A DNA stretch of 64,000 bases from Polyodon spathula. Lineage: Eukaryota > Chordata > Actinopteri > Acipenseriformes > Polyodontidae. Both the position numbers and the translations under genes were made by a program. Location of the stretch: positions 61,808,145 to 61,872,144 of the forward strand of contig NC_054537.1 of assembly GCF_017654505.1 (NCBI RefSeq). Direction: 5' to 3'. Position 1 is the stretch's first letter; each line of letters begins with the position of its first letter. Below, one piece after another: positions 10,479 through 21,419 of the stretch. A model generated the notes under the pieces. It saw nothing but the letters and a program-made list of their open reading frames with translations, did no database searches and had not been told where the DNA came from.

Positions 10479-11550
10479 ACAGGTTAATGTTAATGGTTAA
10501 TGTACTTAAAGAAAAAAAGGACATTCATTTTCTGGAAATAAGTAAAAGAAATCTCAAGAACATTAAGGGAATCATCACAGTTTGTGCTCAGTCCTCTAAT
10601 TTCTAGTGAGATGGCACTTTCAATGCAGTAATCTACAATAAACGAACATGTGCAATTTATTTTTAACAAGCGAACAATGAATTAAATTGGGACTATATTA
10701 CATTGCGGATGTATACACAAAAAAGGTTTCTGGTTTTGTCTTAATTATGTTTTAATTATTTTAATTATTTTTCTTCCCACATATGACATGTAGCTGATGC
10801 CTCATGCCTTATCATCACTCCAGGAGTGGTATATATCATACCTATATATATATTTGGGTTGAGTAGGCAATTTAATGATAAACCTCAATTTCTTTATTTT
10901 AATAACTTTAACCCCGCTCAATGGATTTGCACGAAAATTTGGATGTGTGCTAGGATATGCGGAATGGAATTTTTGTTTGCCAGTTTTGGGGTACAAGGGG
11001 ACTGGCCCAGAATAGTGCCGTTTTCTGATTTCATGAAAAAATATTAATCTGTTTCTAAGTTATAAGGGTTTTAAACATTGGTTCTGAGCATGCTCAGTAC
11101 AGCTCTTGTAGTTAGATGTTTGATCTCAAAAAAGGGATTGGCCACATGTCAAAGTATTCTTATTCACAAGGGTCTAATCTTCTTTCATCAGAAAAAAATC
11201 TTTGTTCAGGAGGCGAACATCCTTTGCAGTTTCACAATTTCGGACGTTCATTTCAGACACTTTAAACATGTGGGAAATCGTTAGTATAATCATGAAATAC
11301 TGCACAGTACTACTACGACCAATAATAATCTTTAATTTATATAGCGCCTGAATGCAGAGCATCTGAAAGCGCTGTACATTACATAACACAGCAACAACAA
11401 CAACAAACAACACAGCAAAGCTCAGTATAAAAACACACAGCAGGTACACATGCAATACATATTTTAAGTTCAAGATAGAAAAAAAGCAGCACATAATTAC
11501 AAATGACATAAAAACCTAACTGATGGAATGCCAATATATAAAAATGCAGT
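10475..11550. other. Stretch without a gene; short repeat tail near 11320-11390
   Basis: No coding match. ATTTATATAGCGCCTGAATG followed by AAAGCGCTGTACATTA (11334-11384) resembles the widespread fish repeat end of the form TATATAGCGCC...GCGCTTTACA, probably a SINE or LINE tail too short to classify. Confidence 0.35.
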
Positions 11551-11636
11551 GTATATAAATAATTATATATATATAAAATATAATATATATATCTATTAGA
11601 TATATATTAGATATAGATATAGATATATATATCTAT
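11551..11636. repeat. AT-rich simple repeat
   Basis: Interrupted (AT)n and (ATATAG)n tract. Confidence 0.9.
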
Positions 11637-11732
11637 GTGACAAGATAGACTGACACTACTATCACTATTTCTCTGACTGTGATGAAACGTGGTTACAATA
11701 TTCTTTATTAAGAGTATCAGAATATGAGGGTG

Positions 11733-12010
11733 TAACAGGGCTGGGAGCCCTGTGCAGGAGAAGGGGGCAGGGCAGAACCCTGCTCCTATAAAGTGTATTT
11801 GTTTTTGTATTATTATTGTATTGTGGTTATTATTATGATTTATTATATATATATTTAAATAATGGTGAAAGCCGTGCATTTATTATGTATTTAAAAATGT
11901 ATTGACGGCGTAGCCAATTGTTTTGTTTTAATTTTGTAGTGTGTTGCAGCGTGGATGGGAAGCCCCATCCATTTAGAAAAACCTTGTGCAGAAGGTGGCC
12001 ATCTCCCAAA
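11733..12010 (+). repeat. Possible LTR 5' fragment
   Basis: Begins TGTAACAGGG, like the LTR at 25345, and has CCTATAAAGTG (TATA-like) about 55 bp downstream. No 3' end or target duplication was found. Weak call. Confidence 0.25.
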
Positions 12011-13089
12011 TTAATTAATTGTTGGTGGAGGTGGGAGTGACAAGCCATCCTCCATTAACAACCACCTCCACCCTCCTCCACCGGTCAGGATTGTTCGGTG
12101 GAGGGGACCGTCACAAGCCATCCTCCCGTAAGAGGAACCAGCAGGCATTCTCCCTTTACCTGGTGCATCAGAGGGTGCCCTCACCTCCCCTTTGGTCGTC
12201 CATAAGGAGGGAACCACCACCTGCCTCCCTCGCCGTACGTCAGCAGGGTACCTCCCTTGAGGTTGGTCCAGGATGGTGGAACCAGCAGGCATTCTCCCTC
12301 TGCTGGTGGAGGTGGGAGCGACCATGGCAGTGGAACCAGCAGGCATTCTCCCTCTGCTGGTGGAGGTGGAAATGGCACGTAGTCCTCCCACGGGAGTGGA
12401 GGTGGAACCAGCAGGTATTCTCCCTCTGCTGGTGGAGGTGGGAGTGACAAGCAGTCCTCCCATGGCAGTGGAACCAGCAGGCATTCTCCCTCTGCTGGCA
12501 GGGACCTGGGATGTGGATGTTCGCCCTTCCCCCTCTTGGGCTGTGGACGCCCCGACTCCCCCCTCTTGGGCTGTGGATGTCCCGACTCCACCCTCTTGGG
12601 CTGTGGACGTTCGGGCTCCTCCCACTCAGGCGCAGGACGTTTTGGGCTCCACCCACTCAGGCGCAGGACGTTCTGGCTCCTCCGATTCCAGGTCCATGTC
12701 CCCTTTCTCCCGCTCCTTCCTTCCTGTCTGCCTCCTCCTCACCTGTTTTTGTTAAAGGGCGGAGGCTCTTCTGAGTTCTCCAGGGTGCCTGGTCCTGGCT
12801 CATTTGGGCAGCCAACACCTCTCCTACGTATTGGAAAGGGTAGATAGCCACTGTGTGCCCAAACTCCCCACAACCAGTGCACCACTCATCCAAGACATAG
12901 ACCCAGTCGACATCCCTCAGCAGCTGCTACTGTTGTTGCTTCCTCCAGCTCCTTTTTCCTCCCACATTCTTGCTCACTCCAAAAAGTTACAATAATAAAA
13001 AAAGAAGAAAAAAAACCTGCAGTATCCTTCTGAAGCACCTCTTCTGGCCTGCGTACAGGAGGCGCTGGTGATCCCACTACAACACCACA
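12011..13089 (-). pseudogene. Relative of the zinc-knuckle LTR element, internal region
   Basis: The minus strand shows the same plan as the 2.3-kb and 18-kb copies: a primer-binding-like site next to an LTR, then one zinc-knuckle motif (WCTGCGEFGHTVAIYP, about 12840-12890, with the last Cys replaced by Tyr), then a repeat-rich C-terminal region. The repeats differ: STSRGRMPAGST units and TSTAQEGGVG units, about 12-20 residues long, at 12011-12625. Reading frame breaks near 12657 separate the knuckle from the repeats, and no in-frame ATG is seen before the knuckle. This is a decayed member of a sister family. Confidence 0.55.
13071..13087 (-). promoter_or_regulatory. Primer-binding-like site
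   Basis: Minus strand TGGTGTTGTAGTGGGAT, two bases inside the LTR start at 13090, begins with TGG as expected for pairing to a tRNA CCA end. It is similar to the site at 26068. Confidence 0.6.
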
Positions 13090-13400
13090 TGTGGCAGGAA
13101 ATGGCATTGCGGTGACGTCAGGCCAGAAGGAGGAACAAAAACGCAGAGGTAAGGTAAGTACTGCAGTTAAAAAAAAACACGTGATGGCGCTGTTTATTAA
13201 AGAACAAAAAAAAAAAAATTTAACAAACACTGCTCACAGAGCAAAAATAAAGGTTTTAAATAAAACAAATCCCGAACACAAAACACAACAAACCCGAAGT
13301 CAGGCTGGGCAATCACCTTCATGAGCTATACGTTTCTGTTTTAAATTAATCCCTCGCTTCTCGCTCCTCGCTCCTCACTCCTCCTCTGAAAACCCTCCTT
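13090..13400 (-). repeat. LTR (partial), relative of the zinc-knuckle element
   Basis: Starts TGTGGCAGGAAATGGC and contains CAGGCTGGGCAATCACCTTCA at 13301-13321, the block shared by several LTRs here. Its opening, GACGTCAGGCCAGAAGGAGG, resembles the opening of the solo LTR at 51600. The far end is not identifiable. Confidence 0.6.
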
Positions 13401-16400
13401 GAGGGGAGAGATCTGCAAGTATTCATACAGATGATCTTGACACAGCCAATCACCGAAATATACTTTGCTTTTTTTGCTTTGTCATCCATTTCTACTATTT
13501 TGCCTCCAATGCTGAAAACTAGATTTTAACAACCTAAATCAGAACAATGCAGCACCAACTTGGTCCTGCACAGTACAGGTCACAGAAAAGCAGTAAAGAC
13601 GCACTGATAGGCTGATTAAAACTTTGTTGTCATTTCAATAGTAAACAAGGATGTTAACCGCTTTGGAGAATTTTTCTATTTGTAAATATTATTTGTGGGC
13701 GTTTTTGTTTGTTTGTTTTTTGCTTAAGTGCAATGCACACAGGACGGCGAAGGAATACAAAATGGCTATCTACAGAAGGAAGATAGTTTGCATCACTTGC
13801 GTTGTGCAGTAGTTCATTTAAACAAGGTTTCTTTTTTTTCTCTCTGTACTTGTTTTTTATGCATTGTATTTTTCTTTACATTTCTAATACAACATAGAAA
13901 CAGTTATGAAGTTGTAAAACCACAGATGCCTTCAAATTATTAGTGCATTGTAACATCATACATCATATATGCCACTGACTAGCTATGTCAATGTACAGAC
14001 TATTATAAGTATAACTCAGACACCAATTATGAAGTCAGTATTTGTTTGCCTCCATTGCCATAGTAACCAAATGCACGGCTCTGATAAAAGTATGACTTTG
14101 CAATGTAAAATACTGTAAGGAAAATAAAATGCATATTTTTCACTGTAAATTGCAAGAAGCTGAAAACAATGTTTTGTTTTTGCCTACAAAATCGGCTCTC
14201 GGCTCGCCAACACCCACCATTGCTGCAGTACACATTCCAAACGCACGCTCATTTTTCACAGTTCCCAAAATATTAAGATGGAAAATCGTCTATAGACGGA
14301 ACACTCCCACCCCTGTATGTATGTATCTTTATTATTAAAAACACAAACACAAATTTTCGTTCTCTTTTAACATGATTCCACCCTCGAACCTCACTCCAGT
14401 TTTAAATATGCATTTCAGAGTTCAGCCTAGAAATTGTGTTTTTTTTTAAACCAAAAAAATCTTTTAGGGTTTTTTTTATGCGTGTACTTATACGTGATGA
14501 GTTCTTCATCACATGGTTAAAAGGTTATTCCAGGAGCATCCTGAGGAAGGAGTTACTGGAACTGACAAAATCAGTTTGTGAGGAAGCACTGTAGATCCCC
14601 CTGGAGGTGCGGACATTCCCATATCTCTCACCAGATAAAAACCTGGAGTTTTAAACCGGTATAAATATTTCATTCAACTGTAAACTCACTGCATTTTAAT
14701 GCATTAATGCCTTCACTAATTCACTGTTGTTAATATTTTTTCATGTATTTTATTTTTCGATTCATTAATACGCTGGAAATGCTACTGTTACAGGATCATT
14801 TATCAGATTGCAAATGCAATCGGTTGCAGGAGAAGACACCTGTGTCTCATGGTAAGGTACTATTATTAGCCACTGTGTAAATTGGTTTTGTTTGGCACTG
14901 AATTCTGAAGACCTGTCAGCTTTCATCTGAGCTCAGATATCCTGATGTCTCTTTGATTTAACAAGGACACAGTAAGGAGGTGAGGTACCCACGGGCAGAG
15001 GTGCCACCAAGCATATCAACTGGGAGACTGAATAACAGTCAGTGACATTTCCAAAGAAATGTGCTGAGCATGACATTAGCCAATGCGTAGATCAGGCTGT
15101 AGATAGACAACAATAAGCAGGATCTAAATTGTTTTATTGGGAATTGAGGTTTAATAGAATACAATGTGTCTGCCCTTGATAATGTATTGTGCCAAACATT
15201 GAAACAGTGTATGTATATGACACAGAACCTGTGTTAATTTTGTGAATATGCTATGTTTCATATAGAATAGGATTCAGACTTTTTTTTTTTTCTCCAGCTA
15301 CAAAGCATAGGTAAATATGCATGGTTTAGAGATATACAATCTTCATATTTATTTATAATACAATGCATGCCCTCTTCTAATTGTGCTTTCTGCTGTGATT
15401 GTTATTCCTTAATTTTATTTTCTGAAGAGGGATTTCTACAGTTTCCAAAGGCAGACAATTTTATTTTAACAGGGGGCCACAAATATAGTTTCAACCCTTC
15501 AAAAGGAGCTGGGCACTAATACAACTGGTTCAAACAGAAACATTTGTAGATAGTGCCCCTAGTGGATGTAAGAAATACCACTTTTTTCTACAGTATGTGG
15601 TATTGTTTACAAATGCATTTCTCTCAGTGTTGCAAGGGGGCATGTACGGCAGGCCCTTTTATGTCTTTGATGTGCCCGTCAACTGTGTCCAAATTGCATT
15701 TGAGCAATGAAACTGCTCAGAAATATTTGAGTAGTGTTGTTTTCTTTTGCTAAGGTGAATTTCATTTTTCAGTTTCATAGACCAAATAAACGATGGGTCC
15801 ACTGGACCCGTGGATAGTACTTAATTAACTTTTGTTGGTGGATAGTAGTTATGGGTTAAACATCTGTCAGGTCAAAAAGAGCCTAAACAACCACCTCATT
15901 CTTAATCAGTCTACTAATCAGAGGACAGAAAGAGCTGCCTTTAATTACAAACAGGGAATTTATTATCAAGCTTAAACCTGATTATGACCATATTAATAAT
16001 GATAATCAAACGACTGCTTATCTTAAATATGGATTATGGTTAATGGATGCAATTTGATTGTGTGTGGGTAGTAAGTGGTTTGGATTAAAATGTAAAACAT
16101 ATTTAAATGTGATTATGATTGAAAGTTTGAATATCTGTTTGGAAAATATGATTTTGGCCTTATAGCATCTTCAATTGCAATGGTATAACAATGTACACAT
16201 TCATTTATATAGAGGGGGTAGTGCAAGTTAAACATTTTTTTAATCAATTGGACACATTTCTATTTATTATTGTTAGTTAAAATGTTTAACTTTATGCTGT
16301 CTTCGTCATATGGTTATTATCTGAAATTATAAGTTAATAATGAGACAAGACTTTGTCAGCATCCGATCTAATCATTTGGATCATCAATTATTTGATCTTA

Positions 16401-17130
16401 TATTGTAGTACTGGTGGTAAGTCAATTGTTGGTTTTAGGGGATGCATCAAATTAAAACCCAGTCTGAAGTCTCCTGTTGCCGGTTTGCATTAAAACCTTG
16501 AGGTTGTGATAGTGCGCTTCTTTTAGTGCTTGTTCGATAGATTAGCGCGTTGCTAGGATACACACTTTAGGCCTCGTATTTGTCAAGCCAAATCAGAAGT
16601 AGGTCTATTGTAATCATGTTTTTCTTGAAAAAAATTAAGGCAATACATTTTTTTGCTTTGTTTTAAATCTATTAAATCTATCGGTTACCTTCTTTTGTTT
16701 CAAAGCATGTTGTGTTTGGAGTATATGGCAATGTTATATAAGAAGCTGAATTTAGTAGGATAGTTAAATTAGTCAGGATTTGGGAGATTAATTCAAATGT
16801 TTTGCTTTGCTTTTGGACATAAATGTTAACCGTAATGAACAACAATAGTTCAGATAGAAATGACTTCTGTTAAAGTATGGTCCGGCTAATAGAACGATGT
16901 GATCAACCATGGGTAAGTTACCCATTCAAGTCGGAATACAAGAAACGTCCTACTTACCGCTTTGCCAATTTTACAAAACGAGCGTTAAAATGTGTTTGTA
17001 ATTTTTAACATTTTACTTTATCATGTACGTGTGTATTATTGAATAACTTTATACAGTCACGTGGTGTACCATATTCCAACACAACATATATCCGGTCCCA
17101 AATTAATTAAACCTTAGGAGATACCTCCTA
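13400..17130. other. Intergenic stretch, no gene seen
   Basis: AT-rich sequence without recognisable coding exons, transposon ends or RNA genes. Small ORFs show no family motif. Confidence 0.5.
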
Positions 17131-17132
17131 AA

Positions 17133-17440
17133 ATATATATATATATATATATATATCTCTATAAATATATATATATATATATATATTATGATATATATAT
17201 ATATGTTCTGATTATGAGGAATACTCCTTTACGGGACCCCTCTGTATAATCGCAACGTAATACAATTACTGACTTATCGACAATGTAGCGACCAACGTCT
17301 AAAAAAAGTTTTTTTTTTCGTCAGATTCATGAACGAAAGATTTTCTCAGTAAATATATATCATATTATCTCATTGTATATAATATATTAATATAATATAT
17401 AATGTATATATATAGATATATATATATATATATTATATAT
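17133..17440. repeat. (AT)n-rich simple repeats
   Basis: Two (TA)n tracts, about 17133-17205 and 17350-17440, the second abutting the left end of the Tc1-like element. Confidence 0.9.
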
Positions 17441-17445
17441 ACATA

Positions 17446-18060
17446 GGACTGAGCATCAAAATAAACATATCACTTATATTTGGATATAATTCACTAGATG
17501 TAATCGAAAAATGACAAACTCTGTTTTAGAGCAGGTGCAGTGACTTATTGTGCTGATTAACAATTGACATCAAGAAGATGCTGAAAAATTATGTGTTGTG
17601 ACTCTTGGTCTCCCAGTTTGTGGCCTGTCATTGACAATGTGTGTCTGGTTATATAATCTCAGCAGGTTTGAAACTGATGGTTGTGAGCACCCAAGACGGC
17701 GAGCCACAGTACGCTGCCCTAGTCCAGCCTCTAACATGCTGATTGCACGAAGGCGCTGCTCTCTTGACAGACATGGCCAATTGTTTTTTTCTGTGATTTT
17801 TTTTCATTGCATTTAATGAAGATTACAATTCAACAGCTGAGATCACTTTATATCCAGTGTCCAATCAACTGTCTCACTAATTAGGTGATTAAGTGCATAT
17901 GCTTCAGTCATAGTCAATTAAGCGCGTCATGGTCAAGGATGAATGATTGAGTGATTAAAAAGAAACCAAAAACATTTTGTCAATGTCCATCATTTATATA
18001 CCTTATTTATTTTAGAAAATAAATGTGTCATAGTAGTGATAAGTTTCTTTTGATGCTCGG
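17446..18060 (-). mobile_element. Internally deleted Tc1/mariner-like element
   Basis: The terminal inverted repeats are GAGCATCAAAATAAAC at 17451 and the complement of GTTTCTTTTGATGCTC ending at 18058, followed inside by TATCACT on both sides. Only the N-terminal part of a transposase remains between them. The internal deletion makes this a MITE-like derivative that would need a full-length relative to move. An AT-rich repeat directly flanks the left end. Confidence 0.75.
17597..17785 (-). pseudogene. Tc1-like transposase N-terminal HTH fragment
   Basis: The minus strand encodes LSREQRLRAISMLEAG, then QRTVARRLGCSQPSVSNLL, then a block ending DRPQTGRPRV. This is the helix-turn-helix DNA-binding domain plus the GRPR hook of Tc1-type transposases. 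The frame continues about 60 residues and then runs into unrelated sequence and a stop. The DDE catalytic domain is missing. Confidence 0.75.
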
Positions 18061-18156
18061 TATATAACAGGGGGACTGACTTCTGCATCAAAAGGCTACT
18101 TTCTACTCTTCACCTTAAAAAATAAATTGATTGGCAAGCCCACTGAAAATCAATCC

Positions 18157-18161
18157 AGGGG
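18157..18161. repeat. Target site duplication, left, copy 2 (AGGGG)
   Basis: Identical to 21837-21841. Confidence 0.9.
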
Positions 18162-18568
18162 TGTGGCAGGCTGGCGAGTGGATAGAGGCCCAGAGACAGA
18201 CTGCAGTTCAAAAAAATAACTATTTTATTATAAATAAACAAAAATAAAGTGCACAAGGGCAAAATAACAGATACTCAAACACAAATAAAGCAAAAACAAA
18301 ACTCACAAAAATAAAGTTTCCAGGCTGGGCAATGCCTTCACTGGATTTAGAAAATTCAAAACAAAACACCAACCTGCTTCCTCAGCTCCCTCCTCCCAAA
18401 TGAGAAGCTGAGGCCTCCTTTTATATCAGGTGGCTGGGCGCTGATTGATCGTTAATCAACCTAATCAACTAATCAACCCCAGCCACCTGAACATAATAAA
18501 CCCAGGCAGGTAGGGGAAGTTAACCCCATCCCTGCCAATTTAAAAGGGCAGAGCTTTGCTCTGCCACA
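18162..18568 (-). repeat. 3' LTR (minus sense) of copy 2
   Basis: 407 bp. It contains the minus-strand TATA box TGATATAAAAGG (18417-18428) and the CCAGGCTGGGCAATGCC block near 18320. Minus-strand AATAAAA at about 18224 is a plausible polyadenylation signal. Confidence 0.9.
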
Positions 18569-18582
18569 CACCTCCCCCCATG
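18569..18582 (-). promoter_or_regulatory. Polypurine tract, copy 2
   Basis: Minus-strand ATGGGGGGAGGTG adjoins the LTR start, as in copy 1. Confidence 0.7.
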
Positions 18583-18769
18583 TACAACGTACACCGGCCG
18601 CAATCGGCCAACTCCCCCCTTCCCCCCACCCTCCCCACCCCCCTCCCCCCAAGAGTCCAATTATGTCCCTTGGGTGGGCTGTTATGGTGGGTGGTGGTGG
18701 GCGGGGTTGATGTCGGAGCCCCCAAGCCTTCTTTGGTTGAGGGGGCCCCCGAATCTCCAAGGTAGCACG

Positions 18770-19100
18770 GCGACGGCGGCCCGGCTCCCTCTGGTGGCGG
18801 AGGCGGAGGCGGCGGCCCGGCTCCCTCTGGTGGCGGAGGCGGCGGCGGCGGCCCGGCTCCCTCTGGTATGGCGGAGGCGGCGGCGGCCCGGCTCCCTCTG
18901 GTGGCGGAGGCGGCGGCGGCCCGGCTCCCTCTGGTGGCGGAGGCGGCGACTGCGGCCCGGCTCCCTCTGGTGGCGGAGGCGGCGACTGCGGCCCGGCTCC
19001 CTCTGGTGGCGGAGGCGGCGACTGCGGCCCGGCTCCCTCTGGTGGCGGAGGCGGAGGCGGCGGCCCGGCTCCCTCTGGTGGCGGAGGCGGCGGCTGCGGC
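18770..19100. repeat. GC-rich 36-bp tandem array
   Basis: About nine units of GGCCCGGCTCCCTCTGGTGG followed by CGGAGGCGGCG variants. It lies downstream of the main gene in minus sense. The period is 36 bp, as in the adjoining array, and it probably derives from the same repeat by drift. Confidence 0.8.
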
Positions 19101-19439
19101 GGCTCCGGCTCCCTCTCGGGCTCTGAGAGAGCGGCGGCGGTGGCTCCTCCCTCTCGGGCTCTGAGAGCGGCGGCGGCTCCTCACCTCTGCTCTGAGAGCG
19201 GCGGCGGCTCCTCCCTCTCGGGCTCTGAGAGCGGCGGCGGCTGCTCCTCCCTCTCGGGCTCTGAGAGCAGCGGCGGCGGCTCCTCCCTCTCGGGCTCTGA
19301 GAGCGGCGGCGGCGGCTCCTTCGGGCTCTGAGAGCGGCGGCGGCTCCTCCCTCTCGGGCTCTGAGAGCGGCGGCGGCTCCTTCCTCTCGGGCTCTGAGAG
19401 CGGCGGCGCTCCTCCTCCCTCTCGGGCTCTGCGGAGCGC

Positions 19440-20815
19440 GGCGGCTCCTCATCCCTCTCTGGCTCTGGGAGCGACGGCAGATCCTCCTCCCTCTCTGGCT
19501 CTGGGAGCGACGGAGGCTCCTCACCCCTCTCTGGCTCTGGGAGCGACGGCGGCTCCTCACTCCCTCTCTGGCTCTGGGAGCGACGGCGGCTCCTCCTCCC
19601 TCTCTGGCTCTGGGAGCGGCGGCGGATCCTCCTCCCTCTCTGGCTCTGGGAGCGACGGCAGATCCTCCTCCCTCTCTGGCTCTGGGAGCGACGGCAGATC
19701 CTCCTCCCTCTCTGGCTCTGGGAGCGACGGCAGCTCCTCACTCCTCTCTGGCTCTGGGAGCGACGGAGGCTCCTCCTCCTCCCTCTCTGGCTCTGGGAGC
19801 GACGGCAGATCCTCCTCCCTCTCTGGCTCTGGGAGCGACAGCAGATCCTCCCCCCTCTCTGGCTCTGGGAGCGACAGCAGATCCTCCTCCCTCTCTGGCT
19901 CTGGGAGCGACAGCAGATCCTCCTCCCTCTCTGGCTCTGGGAGCGACGGCAGCTCCTCCTCCCTCTCTGGCTCTGGGAGCGACGGCGGCTCCTCACTCCT
20001 CTCTGGCTCTGGGAGCGACGGAGGCTCCTCCTCCCTCTCTGGCTCTGGGAGCGACGGCAGCTCCTCCTCCCTCTCTGGCTCTGGGAGCGACGGCAGATCC
20101 TCCTCCCTCTCTGGCTCTGGGAGCGACAGCAGATCCTCCTCCCTCTCTGGCTCTGGGAGCGACGGCAGCTCCTCACCCCTCTCTGGCTCTGGGAGTGACG
20201 GAGGCTCCTCCTCCCTCTCTGGCTCTGGGAGCGACGGCAGATCCTCCTCCCTCTCTGGCTCTGGGAGCGACGGCAGATCCTCCTCCCTCTCTGGCTCTGG
20301 GAGCGACAGCAGATCCTCCTCCCTCTCTGGCTCTGGGAGCGACGGCAGCTCCTCACTCCTCTCTGGCTCTGGGAGCGACGGAGGCTCCTCCTCCCTCTCT
20401 GGCTCTGGGAGCGACAGCAGATCCTCCTCCCTCTCTGGCTCTGGGAGCGACAGCAGATCCTCCTCCCTCTCTGGCTCTGGGAGCGACAGCAGATCCTCCT
20501 CCCTCTCTGGCTCTGGGAGCGACGGCAGATCCTCCTCCCTCTCTGGCTCTGGGAGCGACGGCAGCCCCTCACCCCTCTCTGGCTCTGGGAGCGACGGCAG
20601 ATCCTCCTCCCTCTCTGGCTCTGGGAGCGACGGCAGCTCCTCACCCCTCTCTGGCTCTGGGGACGACGGCAGCTCCTCACCCCTCTCTGGCTCTGGGGAC
20701 GACGGCAGCTCCTCACCCCTCTCTGGCTCTGGGGACGACGGCAGCTCCTCACCCCTCTCTGGCTCTGGGGACGACGGCAGCTCCTCACCCCTCTCTGGCT
20801 CTCGGGAAGGCGGCT
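19440..20815. repeat. 36-bp tandem array, copy 2
   Basis: About 38 near-identical units (core CCCTCTCTGGCTCTGGGAGC). Unit variants end in GATCCTCCT, GCTCCTCA or GGACGACGGC and form higher-order blocks: five adjacent units near 20640-20790 share the GGGGACGACGG variant, which indicates recent local amplification. Confidence 0.92.
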
Positions 20816-21335
20816 CACCCCTCTTTATTGGAGTGACCGGGGCATCTCCCATGTCTACCGCCAGGTAATTAACCACCATGAGAGCAACCTCTGGGAAGGA
20901 CGCCGGGTGGTGTTGTTCCTCCCACTGTTCCCACCTCTCCCCATCTCGACGCCACAGCGTGTTGATAACTATGGGGAGATCGTGGACGAGGTCTGCCTCA
21001 GGGTGCATCAACCAGTCCCAGATCTCCTGGGACGGTGGTGAAGGTGGTGGTGCTGGAGGTAGTGGGGTGGCCCCTGATGCCCGGGGTGAATACTGCACCT
21101 CTTCCTGGGCCTGGTTGTACGGGCATCCTGCCCAGTTGTGGCCGTCCTCCTCACACCGGCCACACCAGTTTGCCGGTGGCACATCTGGGCAGGACCGCCA
21201 ACGATGGTCCTCCTTCCCGCACCAGGAACACCAAGGGAAGAGGCTGGCCGGGTCCTCCAGCGGTGGCTGCAGCAGCTTACATTTCTTCAGCTGCTGCTTG
21301 TCCTGCCTTTTCCACTGTCTGCTCTTCTTTCCCAT
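19557..21335 (-). CDS. Zinc-knuckle protein with acidic 12-residue repeats, copy 2
   Basis: 592 residues from ATG at 21335, which matches the start of the copy 1 gene and lies 65 bp inside the primer site. The N-terminus is basic (MGKKSRQWKRQDKQQ). Two CX2CX4HX4C knuckles follow at about residues 36-80 (CSWCGKEDHRWRSC, CGRCEEDGHNWAGC), then a Pro-rich linker (PPAPPPSPPSQ), a middle domain to about residue 195 with WDWLMHPEAD and TLWRRDGERWEQWEEQHH, then about 33 repeats of the type LPEPEREEDLPS. The ORF is uninterrupted. Knuckles suggest nucleic-acid binding; the highly charged tail may drive self-association. Its minus-sense promoter would be the right LTR. Function is unknown, and a derived gag is the most economical guess. 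Confidence 0.8.
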   Translation of the reverse strand: MGKKSRQWKRQDKQQLKKCKLLQPPLEDPASLFPWCSWCGKEDHRWRSCPDVPPANWCGRCEEDGHNWAGCPYNQAQEEVQYSPRASGATPLPPAPPPSPPSQEIWDWLMHPEADLVHDLPIVINTLWRRDGERWEQWEEQHHPASFPEVALMVVNYLAVDMGDAPVTPIKRGEPPSREPERGEELPSSPEPERGEELPSSPEPERGEELPSSPEPERGEELPSSPEPERGEELPSLPEPEREEDLPSLPEPERGEGLPSLPEPEREEDLPSLPEPEREEDLLSLPEPEREEDLLSLPEPEREEDLLSLPEPEREEEPPSLPEPERSEELPSLPEPEREEDLLSLPEPEREEDLPSLPEPEREEDLPSLPEPEREEEPPSLPEPERGEELPSLPEPEREEDLLSLPEPEREEDLPSLPEPEREEELPSLPEPEREEEPPSLPEPERSEEPPSLPEPEREEELPSLPEPEREEDLLSLPEPEREEDLLSLPEPERGEDLLSLPEPEREEDLPSLPEPEREEEEPPSLPEPERSEELPSLPEPEREEDLPSLPEPEREEDLPSLPEPEREEDPPPLPEPEREEEPPSLPEPERE

Positions 21336-21399
21336 TTTTTTTTTTTTTTTTTCAAAAAAAAAAAAAAAAAAATACTGCTCTGAGCCTCTAGGTGGCGCT

Positions 21400-21417
21400 A
21401 TCCCACTTCTGACACCA
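21400..21417 (-). promoter_or_regulatory. Primer binding site (tRNA-Leu type), copy 2
   Basis: Minus-strand TGGTGTCAGAAGTGGGAT is an 18-base complement to the 3' end of a vertebrate tRNA-Leu including CCA, two bases inside the LTR. Confidence 0.88.
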
Positions 21418-21419
21418 AA

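Noticed and set aside
11330..11390. tRNA-derived SINE
   Set aside because: Only a short tail-like motif is visible; no A and B boxes or head could be identified.
3340..20815. CRISPR-like regular repeats
   Set aside because: The 36-bp units are contiguous without unique spacers and code for protein in a vertebrate retroelement.
20195..20836. Plus-strand ORF of PSLALGATADPP repeats
   Set aside because: Same array read antisense, with no non-repetitive domain and no promoter context.
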